A stretch of 64,000 bases of DNA from Butyricicoccus pullicaecorum (GTDB lineage Bacteria > Bacillota > Clostridia > Oscillospirales > Butyricicoccaceae). Below the pieces are notes generated by a model. That model was not told the origin of the DNA. It saw only the letters and a list, made by a program, of their open reading frames with translations, and did not search any database. The translations under genes and the position numbers were made by a program. The stretch covers positions 1 through 64,000 of the forward strand of contig JAGZIY010000010.1 of NCBI GenBank assembly GCA_018365995.1. Direction: 5' to 3'. This document shows, one piece after another, positions 25,271 through 32,979 of this stretch (the first letter of the stretch is position 1; each line of letters begins with the position of its first letter).

Positions 25271-27253
25271 ATGAAGCTACGGGCACTGGAAGGGCAGTTC
25301 GGTACAATGAACGGTCGTAAAATTGAATTTACAGATGGATTTTCCCATCTGGAGCTGCCAAGTGGCTGGAGAAAGAATGTTCTGTGCGCATTTTTACGGA
25401 TTATGCTCTATGGACCGAGCGTCGTGCGCCGTGATTTGGGAAGCATAGACCAGTTTATGCCGGTCGATGGAAAACCGATGATGGGGCGAATGGAAATCGA
25501 ATGGAATGGGCGTGATGTCACCATTCAGCGAAATACCGGAGCCGGAGAACCGATGCAGGAGTTTGTGGCATATTATACAGATACCGGAGAGCGCTGTCGG
25601 CTGCTGACTGCCAAAAACTGTGGGCAAGTGCTTTTGGGTATGAGTGAGGACGATTTTGTGTCCAATATGCTGGTGACCGGAGAGGATCTTGTGCGTCCGG
25701 CAGCAGAACTGCAGCAGCAGCTCTTATCTATGACGCATACCGGCGATAGTGGAAACCGCGCAGAAAAAGCGCTTGCCATCTTAAACGGCTGGTGTGACGG
25801 TATCGGCAGGGAGCAGGGAGAGTTAGATGCCATGCGGCAGCAGGAGACTCGGCTTGCCGGACAGCTTTCGGAGCTGGAAAGACTGACAAAGGAGATCCAC
25901 ATACAAAAGGAGAATTGCCGTAAGCTGGGACAGCAGGCGGCAAAGGCACAGGATGCCTATGAGACAGCACACAAGCGGTGTGAGGTACAGGTTATAGATA
26001 CCGAGGCGCGCCGCCGCAATATGCGGGAGGATCGGGAGCAGCGTATCCATGAAATCAAAAAGCGTGTGCCAGATGAAGCATTGGTGCGCAAGGCAGGCGA
26101 GGCGCTCTATGGCTATGAGGGCGCGGTACGGCTTGAGGCAGAAAAGCGTGAGAGCATGCCGGCAATTGAGACGAGACGGCGGCAGGCAATGGAACGCATG
26201 GAGCAGGCGCGGGTCGAGCGGGAAATTGAGGTTGACCGCGTCACCCGTCCAAAAATTCGCTGGATTGCGGGTGCTTTTGCCCTAATATTTGCGATTTTGG
26301 CGGCAGCGACCGGAATCGTGCAGGTCGAATGGTTTCCGCAAATGGCGCAGATTGCCGGACTTTTGGACGCGGGGCATCTGCCAGTCATTTTATCAGCGCT
26401 GGCGATGGGCTGCCTGCTTTTGACTTTTGTGGGCAGTGTACAAAAGCCGCCTGCGCCGCTGCCGGATATCGACGAGGAACGCAAGCAGCTGGAAATAGAA
26501 TATCAGCAGATTTTGGATGAGCAGCAAATGGCAGCATCGGTCTTGCAGGAGGAGCAAAAACGCATCATTGCCGCCGGACGCACGCTGTCTCCGGAGGTCA
26601 ATACCGTAGAGCAGGCAACCAATGTGATTCGTTCTGCGCTTGCTGATTTGCAGCTCATTCGCCGCGAGCAGAGTGCGCTGGGGGACATCATTTTGGAAAT
26701 CCAGCGCGCACCAGATGAAGATCCCCTGCCAGCAGATATGCGCCAAAATCTGGAGCAGCTGCTGGAGGAGAGGAACGACTCACAGCAGGCTCTGGATATG
26801 GCAAGGGAACAGCTGGCACAGGTCAAGGCACAAGCCGATGCAATTGGCACTTTGGATGATGTGCGTGGGCAGCTTTCCGACTGTAAAGCACAGATTCAGG
26901 TACTGGAAAAGCAGTATGCGGCGGCAGAGCATGCGCGTCAAATCATTACGGAGGAGAATGCGGCGCTCAAGCAGAGAATTTCGCCGGATATCATCAGCCG
27001 TGCACAATCCTACCTGTCATTTTTGACGGTCGACCCAGAGGCGGAAACGGAGCAGGAAAACACATGGTCGGCAGGCACTCCTGACCAGCTGTATCTGGCG
27101 CTGCGTCTTGCCATTTGCCAGTCGCTCGGTACAAAAGATGCACCGCTGATCCTCAATGACCCGTTTATAACCGCAGATGAATCCAGAACCGACCGTGGCA
27201 TTGCACTTTTACGTGTGGTGGCACGGCAGAGACAGGTGATTCTGCTGACCTGA
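25271..27253 (+). CDS. YhaN-like coiled-coil protein with degenerate ATP site
   Basis: A 660-residue member of the Rad50/YhaN-type ATPase group found in clostridia: N-terminal head half, long coiled coils (about 165-285 and 415-570), a hydrophobic pair of segments between them (about 325-390), and a C-terminal head half. The family normally has a P-loop such as APNEAGKST; here the site reads ELPSGWRKNVL and lacks the Gly-Lys-Ser/Thr core. The Walker B region reads PLILNDPFITAD, with Asn where Asp is usual, while the signature GTPDQLYLALRLA is kept. It may be a non-hydrolysing relative. The usual nuclease partner is absent. ATG 25271 has GGGGGA upstream. Confidence 0.72.
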   Translation: MKLRALEGQFGTMNGRKIEFTDGFSHLELPSGWRKNVLCAFLRIMLYGPSVVRRDLGSIDQFMPVDGKPMMGRMEIEWNGRDVTIQRNTGAGEPMQEFVAYYTDTGERCRLLTAKNCGQVLLGMSEDDFVSNMLVTGEDLVRPAAELQQQLLSMTHTGDSGNRAEKALAILNGWCDGIGREQGELDAMRQQETRLAGQLSELERLTKEIHIQKENCRKLGQQAAKAQDAYETAHKRCEVQVIDTEARRRNMREDREQRIHEIKKRVPDEALVRKAGEALYGYEGAVRLEAEKRESMPAIETRRRQAMERMEQARVEREIEVDRVTRPKIRWIAGAFALIFAILAAATGIVQVEWFPQMAQIAGLLDAGHLPVILSALAMGCLLLTFVGSVQKPPAPLPDIDEERKQLEIEYQQILDEQQMAASVLQEEQKRIIAAGRTLSPEVNTVEQATNVIRSALADLQLIRREQSALGDIILEIQRAPDEDPLPADMRQNLEQLLEERNDSQQALDMAREQLAQVKAQADAIGTLDDVRGQLSDCKAQIQVLEKQYAAAEHARQIITEENAALKQRISPDIISRAQSYLSFLTVDPEAETEQENTWSAGTPDQLYLALRLAICQSLGTKDAPLILNDPFITADESRTDRGIALLRVVARQRQVILLT

Positions 27254-27257
27254 CACA

Positions 27258-27288
27258 AAAAGACCCCGAATAGGGGTCTTTTTTGGTA
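27258..27288 (+). terminator. Intrinsic terminator
   Basis: A 10-bp stem AAAAGACCCC/GGGGTCTTTT with loop GAATA is followed by more Ts. It ends the YhaN-like gene and sits just beyond the convergent murD stop. Confidence 0.88.
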
Positions 27289-27294
27289 TATTTG

Positions 27295-28680
27295 TTATGA
27301 CTCGGGAAGTTGGTTTACCAGTGTCTTAAAACAGTTTCCGCGTTCAGCGAAATTTTTAAAGCAGTCAAAAGATGCGCTTGCGGGACTTAGGAGCACGACA
27401 TCGCCAGCCTTGGCAATTTCGTGCGCTTTGGTCACAGCTGCGGCAAGGTCTGGAAGGTCGAATATTTCCGGTTTTTGTGCGGCGTCTGCCTGTTCCATGC
27501 AGGCGCGGATTTTGGGTGCGGTTGCACCGGTTAGCAGAAGCGTCTTAACATGGTCACAGATGGGCTTGCCCAATACATCATAGGAAAGGTGCTTGTCATA
27601 GCCGCCGGCAATCAGGATAAGCTTTTGGTCAAAGGAATTCAGTCCTGCAATGGTACGGGTGGGACTTGATGCAATAGAGTCATTATAATAGGAGACGCCG
27701 TTGACTTTGCGTACAAATTCGATGCGGTGCTCTACGCCAGCAAAGGTTTTGGCAACTTCGGTAATATCGCCGTCCTCGCACAGCCCTTGAACAATTGCGG
27801 CTGCCATCATTACATTGGATACGTTGTGTGCACCGGGAATCCGGATATCAGAAGCCTTCATTAGTGTGCGGTCTTTCCCGTCCTCGGCTATGTAAATCGT
27901 GCCTTCACGCAGATATACCCCGTTATCAGGCTTTACAAGTTTGCTGCATGTTAAAATGCGGTGATCTCCGGGAATATCCAGCATACGTGTTTCGCGGTCA
28001 TCTGCGTTAAGAACCAGACGGCTGCCGGCTTTCTGATGGGTGAAAATGCTGGTTTTTGCTGTAATATATTCTGAAAAATCCTTGTGATAGTCCAGATGGT
28101 TGGGGGTCAGATTGGTGATTGCCGCGATATCTGGACTGTATTGCATACCCATAAGCTGAAAAGAGGATAATTCGACAATCGCCAAATCATCGGGCTGCAT
28201 CTTGGGCACCATGGGAAGCAGGGGCGCACCAATATTGCCGCCCAAATGGCAGGTATATCCTGCGTGCTTTAGGAATTCGTAGGTCAGGGTAGTGGTGGTG
28301 GTTTTTCCGTCAGAGCCTGTGATGCCAATGATACGGCATGGGCAAACACGGAAGAACAACTCCATTTCACTCGTGACCACACCGCCGCGTGCGCGTACCT
28401 GCTCCAAAGCAGGATGGTTTGGGTGCAGACCTGGGGTGCGGAACACAATGGATTCCTCTAAGGTATCCAGATAATGCGCACCCAGCGAAAACGCTGCGCC
28501 ATGCGCCTTTAAGGTCTGGTAGACTTCGCCAAGTTCTGCTTCCGTTTTGCGGTCGTGTACGGTTACAGAAAGTCCTGCTTCGCACAGCATGGAAACCAGC
28601 GGCACATTGCTGACGCCTGCACCGATGACGCCGATACGCTGTCCGGAAATTTTTTTTAAGTATTCTTCTAATGGTGTCAT
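27295..28680 (-). CDS. murD: UDP-N-acetylmuramoylalanine--D-glutamate ligase
   Basis: Cytoplasmic ATP-dependent ligase adding D-Glu to UDP-MurNAc-L-Ala in peptidoglycan synthesis. The ATP loop GITGSDGKTTTT lies near residue 115, the LDYHKDF block near residue 195 and the NDSIASSPTRT motif near residue 330, which is typical for MurD. 461 residues, full length. The start ATG 28680 has AAAGGGG about 10 nt upstream. It is monocistronic here, not in a dcw cluster. Confidence 0.95.
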   Translation of the reverse strand: MTPLEEYLKKISGQRIGVIGAGVSNVPLVSMLCEAGLSVTVHDRKTEAELGEVYQTLKAHGAAFSLGAHYLDTLEESIVFRTPGLHPNHPALEQVRARGGVVTSEMELFFRVCPCRIIGITGSDGKTTTTTLTYEFLKHAGYTCHLGGNIGAPLLPMVPKMQPDDLAIVELSSFQLMGMQYSPDIAAITNLTPNHLDYHKDFSEYITAKTSIFTHQKAGSRLVLNADDRETRMLDIPGDHRILTCSKLVKPDNGVYLREGTIYIAEDGKDRTLMKASDIRIPGAHNVSNVMMAAAIVQGLCEDGDITEVAKTFAGVEHRIEFVRKVNGVSYYNDSIASSPTRTIAGLNSFDQKLILIAGGYDKHLSYDVLGKPICDHVKTLLLTGATAPKIRACMEQADAAQKPEIFDLPDLAAAVTKAHEIAKAGDVVLLSPASASFDCFKNFAERGNCFKTLVNQLPES

Positions 28681-28900
28681 CGCGAAATTCCCCTTTCATC
28701 TTCGTCTATTTTACTCTGTTTTTCCGGCGATTTCAAGGAGAAATCGGTGCGATCAAAGAAATCTCCACCATGAAAGAATGGAATGAGGCGGTGCTGAATT
28801 GCTCATTTGTAAGATTTGGGAAGTCAAGAAGATTGATGGACAAAAGGGATGGGAAGTCAGGAGTGCGGATAACTTTTTTGGAGGACTTTGAGAAATGTAG

Positions 28901-28935
28901 AAATGTCCCTTCCTTGGAGTGAAAGGGACATTTTA
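28901..28935 (-). terminator. Terminator of the thiol-redox operon
   Basis: An 11-bp stem AAATGTCCCTT (28901-28911) pairs with AAGGGACATTT (28923-28933), just after the TlpA-like gene on the minus strand. The downstream T-content on that strand is moderate. The 220 nt beyond it, to murD, holds no gene. Confidence 0.6.
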
Positions 28936-28951
28936 TTCCAGCAATCTAAGG

Positions 28952-29491
28952 CTATTTTTCCATAGCTATATTGAGCCGCGCTTGGAGCGTTTCTTCCTGA
29001 TTTTTTAGATTTCCAACAATCGGTGCTCCGATTATGTTTCCTTCACGATCTACTATATAAGTGTTGGGATAGCCGGTAAGTTCCGATATAAAATCCTTAT
29101 AGAAAGCATTTTCGGGGTTAGGAGAAATGTTTTGATAGGTTACACCCTTCTCTTTCAAAATTTCCTGCGCAGTTGCAAGCTGCTCCTCGCTCTCTCCGGA
29201 ATCTGCGCCTACACCAATGAGATTGATATTTTGTTCCTTAAATTCTTGGTACATTTGCTCTAGTTCCGGCATTTCCTCAATACAGGTTCCGCAGCCATTG
29301 CTCCAAAAGTTGACGATGGTTGCGTCGTAATCTGCAAAAACATCACTGGTGATTGGATTTCCATTTGTATCACTTTCTGAAAACTCAGGGAATGGTGTCT
29401 TTGAGATCAAATCGGATTCTTGAGATCCGCAGCCTGCTAAAAATACTGTGCTTATAATCATACCCATGAAAAGACGAATTGATTTTTTCAT
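28952..29491 (-). CDS. TlpA/ResA-like thiol-disulfide lipoprotein
   Basis: Membrane-anchored thioredoxin-fold protein on the outer face of the membrane. Lipobox FLAGC gives lipidated Cys21. The redox site is Cys67-Gly-Thr-Cys70 in FWSNGCGTC, with the cis-Pro loop in GYPNTYIVD. Such proteins reduce or exchange disulfides in exported proteins. 179 residues. It starts 5 nt after the membrane ferredoxin gene, the last gene of the eight-gene unit. That neighbour is the likely electron donor, since no CcdA/DsbD gene is present. Confidence 0.9.
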   Translation of the reverse strand: MKKSIRLFMGMIISTVFLAGCGSQESDLISKTPFPEFSESDTNGNPITSDVFADYDATIVNFWSNGCGTCIEEMPELEQMYQEFKEQNINLIGVGADSGESEEQLATAQEILKEKGVTYQNISPNPENAFYKDFISELTGYPNTYIVDREGNIIGAPIVGNLKNQEETLQARLNIAMEK

Positions 29492-29496
29492 ATTTT

Positions 29497-30360
29497 TTAC
29501 CTGCTTTCTGCTGCTGATTTTGTTAAAAAAGTCTTATCAATTGCCTGATGGGGGCAAGTTCGGATACAGTCCCCACATCGGATACATTCCGCGTGATTTG
29601 GGGTTCTGAATACGTCCACATCCATTTTGCATACATGACTGCATGCTCCACAAGAAGTACATTTTTCTTTGTCTACTTGCAAGCGATAAAAGGATATTTT
29701 GTTGAATAAAGCATAGAATGCTCCCAACGGACAAATCCACTTACAAAATGGGCGGTAGAAGAATACTGCCAATGTTATAATACCTAATAAGATACAGCTT
29801 TTCCATGTGAATAAACTTCCTAAACTTGCCCGAATACTTTCGTTGGTAAGAGAGAGTGGGATTCCTCCTTCTAAAATTCCCGCAGGGCAAATATATTTGC
29901 AGAAAAATGGATCGCCCATGCCAACTTCATTTACAATCGTTATAGGAAGTACAATCACAAATACGACCAGAATAACATATTTGAGATAGGTCAGAATATG
30001 CAGTTTTCTGGTGCTGAACTTTTTTGTGGGAATCTTGTGCAGCAGCTCCTGAAACCAGCCAAACGGACATAAAAAGCCGCATACGATACGTCCTAGTAAT
30101 ACGCCAGTCAGAATCAAAAGCCCAACCACGTAATAAGCGAATTGAAATTTGGAGGAGCCGATGACTGCCTGCAATGCCCCAATCGGACAGGAGGCAGCCG
30201 CTGCGGGGCAGGAATAGCAGTTCAGCCCGGGGACACAGATAATTTTGGAACTGCCCTTATGGATTTTTCCCTGAAAAAAGTTGAGGAGAAAGGGATTGGA
30301 AGCAAGGGTTGCCGCCAGTTGGATTTTCCATCGATTTTTGTTCCTAGCCAATCCCAACAC
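29497..30360 (-). CDS. NapH/YccM-type membrane 4Fe-4S protein
   Basis: Polytopic membrane protein with about five transmembrane segments and many cysteines: an N-terminal CYSCPAAAASCP site, CGFLCP, CKYICP and CKWICP motifs at membrane edges, and two C-terminal ferredoxin clusters (CTSCGACSHVCK and CIRCGDCIRTCP). This is the NosR/NapH architecture that moves electrons between membrane and soluble carriers. It starts with GTG, overlapping the CXXC microprotein gene by 17 nt. With the TlpA-like lipoprotein next to it, it could export reducing power from cytoplasmic ferredoxin-type carriers. Confidence 0.9.
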   Translation of the reverse strand: MLGLARNKNRWKIQLAATLASNPFLLNFFQGKIHKGSSKIICVPGLNCYSCPAAAASCPIGALQAVIGSSKFQFAYYVVGLLILTGVLLGRIVCGFLCPFGWFQELLHKIPTKKFSTRKLHILTYLKYVILVVFVIVLPITIVNEVGMGDPFFCKYICPAGILEGGIPLSLTNESIRASLGSLFTWKSCILLGIITLAVFFYRPFCKWICPLGAFYALFNKISFYRLQVDKEKCTSCGACSHVCKMDVDVFRTPNHAECIRCGDCIRTCPHQAIDKTFLTKSAAESR

Positions 30361-30481
30361 ACTCCAAACAAAGATTGATACCCTTACTCAAAACGGTCGC
30401 CGCTTCTCCCCGCAAAACGCCGACACCTATCATTGCAGCCGCTATTGCCAAAAGAAGTATTGGCGCTTTGCGAAGACTCAT
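30344..30481 (-). CDS. CXXC microprotein, CD1871A-like
   Basis: A 45-residue membrane microprotein: short basic N-terminus, one hydrophobic helix (about 7-22), then RGEAATVLSKGINLCLECVGIG with Cys38-Leu-Glu-Cys41. The shape and the CLECVGIG ending match the small CXXC family named after Clostridioides CD1871A. Its ATG overlaps the stop of the upstream lipoprotein gene (ATGA) and its own end overlaps the ferredoxin gene by 17 nt, so translation is coupled. The CXXC would lie at the membrane surface and may relay electrons between the membrane ferredoxin and the lipoprotein thiols. Confidence 0.8.
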   Translation of the reverse strand: MSLRKAPILLLAIAAAMIGVGVLRGEAATVLSKGINLCLECVGIG

Positions 30482-31152
30482 CCCATCACCGCCATCCCGC
30501 TGTTTGCACTGTCTCCGTTGCTCATCTCTTTGTGTATTTCCACAAAACTGGCGGCGGAATCGGGCAGCTCTTCCGCTTTTACTGCGGAATACCAAGACGA
30601 AAAAAAGGCGGTGTTCACGCACCATGAGGCGGTATTGGACATCTCTTCAATCATATCTTTATGAGTGCCTACGGCATTTTTCAAGGAATCATTGTAATGA
30701 ATCACTGGGAATGGCGCAGTCTCGAACAGTTCATTCCCATTCTCGCTCTTAGTGCATACCAGAATTTCCGCTCCGTTTTCCTTGACACCTTCATAGCTGT
30801 CAGTCAGAGCTTGATAAAAAGCCGCGGCTTCTGAATCAGTTGGATCAAGAAAAACAAATAGGGTGACATCTGCTATTTGCTCATGGCTGAATTCTTCCCC
30901 AGAGAGGGTGGTGGTGGTAAACTCTCCAATGGCACCAGCTTCTGTCTTATTTGCGGCGGGAACACTTTTATTATCTATATAGTTATCGACCCATTCCTGA
31001 TCGACCAATCCCTTGGACAGTGCATCATCAATCGTCATATTGCCAGACTCAATGGCCTGCTGTACCTCTGTCTCAGAGGGCTTCGCATTTCCACAGGCAG
31101 CCAGAGACAGTGTACATGTAGCAGCGATAAAAATTGCAATCCATCGTTTCAT
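30478..31152 (-). CDS. Lipoprotein with thioredoxin-like fold lacking CXXC
   Basis: A 224-residue exported lipoprotein (LSLAAC, lipidated Cys20). Residues 75-200 resemble a redoxin/AhpC fold: a FTTTTLSGEEFS strand, then VTLFVFLDPTDSEAA where CXXC would stand. Only one other Cys is seen early in that domain, and one lies in NTASWCVNT near the C-terminus. A catalytic disulfide is therefore absent, and a binding or sensing role is more likely. Its ribosome site AAAGGAG lies inside a 12-bp inverted repeat (31157-31192), and 64 nt separate it from the kinase gene. Four-nt overlap with the CXXC microprotein. Confidence 0.75.
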   Translation of the reverse strand: MKRWIAIFIAATCTLSLAACGNAKPSETEVQQAIESGNMTIDDALSKGLVDQEWVDNYIDNKSVPAANKTEAGAIGEFTTTTLSGEEFSHEQIADVTLFVFLDPTDSEAAAFYQALTDSYEGVKENGAEILVCTKSENGNELFETAPFPVIHYNDSLKNAVGTHKDMIEEMSNTASWCVNTAFFSSWYSAVKAEELPDSAASFVEIHKEMSNGDSANSGMAVMG

Positions 31153-31156
31153 AAAA

Positions 31157-31192
31157 ATACTCCTTTACACATTGTTTTTCGTAAAGGAGTAT
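31157..31192 (-). promoter_or_regulatory. Inverted repeat covering a ribosome binding site
   Basis: A perfect 12-bp inverted repeat (ATACTCCTTTAC, 12-nt loop, complement). In RNA from the kinase gene the arm nearest the start contains the AAAGGAG ribosome site of the lipoprotein gene, so it would be masked. On the same strand an extended -10 element (TGA then TATACT, plus-strand 31188-31196) would start a shorter RNA without the upstream arm. Confidence 0.55.
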
Positions 31193-31216
31193 ATCATAAC
31201 CAATATAAAGATGGTG

Positions 31217-32320
31217 TTAAGACGGAAAATTGATTTGAAAAACACTTCCTTTGGGAGAATTTGAACACACACAAATTTGTGCATGGTGCCGTTCCAGTAT
31301 CTTTTTACACACTGCAAGACCCAATCCGCTCCCACCGACTGCCCGACTTCTGGATGGATCCACTCGAAAGAAGGGTTCAAATACTGCATTATGGTAAGGT
31401 TCCGGAATGCCATCGCCCTGATCGATAATTCTTATCTGGATGGAATCTGGAGTTTTTTGGACGGTAACAGTAACCTGCGTTTTGGGTGGGCTGTATTTTA
31501 CTGCATTCTCCAATAGATTATAAAAGACCCGTTCCAGCAGACTATCCTGCCCGAAAACAAAACATTCCGTTTCCTCAATTTGGACATGGATTTCTTTTTC
31601 ATCTGCGATGCTGGATAGTTCTTCTGCGACATCATAAAGTAAGGGATACAGGGGTACAGGTGTCATATTTTCCAATGGTAAATCCTTGCTGAACCAAAGC
31701 AAATCTTCAATAAGTTTGGACAGCCGCTCCAACTGTATACTCATAGAATTTATCATTTCCTGTGTTTCCGGATTGCTGTCTTTTGATAAAGCGAAAACAT
31801 CCAGCTTTGCCCGCATGACAGTTAAAGGCGTTCGCAGTTCGTGGGCTGCATTTGCAGAGAATTGTTTTTGTAAAAGGAATGAACGCTGCAAGTCGGTCAT
31901 CATTTGATTAAAGGATATGGTCAGCTGCCTGATTTCATCCGCACTTTGTGGAAGGGTGATTGGATCTCCTAAATTCTCAATATTGCGTTTTTGCACTTCA
32001 TTGGACAAATTATGGATTGGTTTCAGAACATATCCGGCTGCAAAATAAGTGGATACACTTCCAATCAGAACAATAAAAATGGTAGCGATTGCGGTCTTTT
32101 GCTGAAAGATTTGGTAGTAAGGCTCTTTGGCTGGTTTCACAGCAGGCTCTAACGGCAAAATTGGAGTAGAATTGCCTTTTATAGCGGGCATTATAGTGGC
32201 GGCTTCTATCATGCTCGCAGCCGACATATTCGAAAGCAGTGTCAAAGTAAGGCAGGAAACCAGAAGGAACAGGCTGGCAACCAGCGTAAAACGCATCCGC
32301 AGTGGAATCTTTTTCAGCAT
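31217..32320 (-). CDS. Sensor histidine kinase
   Basis: Membrane sensor with two transmembrane segments (about 10-30 and 76-98) flanking a short extracytoplasmic loop of about 45 residues, then HAMP (about 98-150), dimerisation domain with phospho-acceptor His160 in NAAHELRTPL, and an ATPase domain with N box (NLLENAVKYSP), G1 (DQGDGIP) and G2 (GGSGLGLAV). 367 residues. Its start overlaps the regulator stop by 7 nt. The small loop rich in Pro is unlikely to bind a large ligand, so it may sense the lipoproteins or membrane state. Confidence 0.92.
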   Translation of the reverse strand: MLKKIPLRMRFTLVASLFLLVSCLTLTLLSNMSAASMIEAATIMPAIKGNSTPILPLEPAVKPAKEPYYQIFQQKTAIATIFIVLIGSVSTYFAAGYVLKPIHNLSNEVQKRNIENLGDPITLPQSADEIRQLTISFNQMMTDLQRSFLLQKQFSANAAHELRTPLTVMRAKLDVFALSKDSNPETQEMINSMSIQLERLSKLIEDLLWFSKDLPLENMTPVPLYPLLYDVAEELSSIADEKEIHVQIEETECFVFGQDSLLERVFYNLLENAVKYSPPKTQVTVTVQKTPDSIQIRIIDQGDGIPEPYHNAVFEPFFRVDPSRSRAVGGSGLGLAVCKKILERHHAQICVCSNSPKGSVFQINFPS

Positions 32321-32979
32321 AATCGGTATCCCTCTCCGATTCTCGTTTGAATAGGGTCATGTCCCAAAACATGTTTTAACTTCTTACGCAGAGCTGACAA
32401 ATGTACTCGAATGGAATTGCTGAAGGGGTTCGCATCTCCATTCCAAACATGGTCAATCAATTCCTGTTGGGTAATCAGACGCTCCTGATTCAACAGAAAA
32501 TATTCTAAAATTGAAAATTCCTTAGCCGTAAGGTTGACTGGCTCTCCGTTGATTTCGATAGTTTGACTCAGGGTATGCAGAGAGATCCCCTGATAAGTCA
32601 AACAGCTGGACTGCTGGACAAATTTGCGGTTTAATAACACACGGATACGCGCTTCCAGTTCGGCAAAATGAAACGGTTTGGTCAGGTAGTCACTGGCTCC
32701 CAATTCAAAGCCCAATAGTTTGCTGTCTAATTCTGAGTTGGCAGATAGGATCAATACCTTGGTTTGGGGGTGTTCTTTACGGAGTTCTTTCAAGATAGAA
32801 AAACCATCCATTCTAGGAAGATTTAGATCCAGCACGATTAAGTCATATTCTTCATCAACCGCCATTTGACAGCCGGTTTTTCCGTCGTCCGCCTGATCCA
32901 CAGCATAGCCTTTTAATCGCAGTCCCTTGCTAATATCCTGTAATAATTCTTTTTCATCCTCTATAATTAAAAGTCTCAT
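32314..32979 (-). CDS. OmpR/PhoB-family response regulator
   Basis: Receiver domain with acidic pocket (EDE at 7-9), phospho-acceptor Asp51 (LIVLDLNLP) and Lys in LTKPF, then a winged-helix DNA-binding domain (about 125-221, ending IQTRIGEGYRL). 221 residues. AGGAG lies 6 nt before the ATG. It pairs with the kinase immediately downstream and overlaps the MATE stop by 4 nt. The likely target is the internal promoter of the thiol-redox genes and possibly the upstream exporter. Confidence 0.93.
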   Translation of the reverse strand: MRLLIIEDEKELLQDISKGLRLKGYAVDQADDGKTGCQMAVDEEYDLIVLDLNLPRMDGFSILKELRKEHPQTKVLILSANSELDSKLLGFELGASDYLTKPFHFAELEARIRVLLNRKFVQQSSCLTYQGISLHTLSQTIEINGEPVNLTAKEFSILEYFLLNQERLITQQELIDHVWNGDANPFSNSIRVHLSALRKKLKHVLGHDPIQTRIGEGYRLC

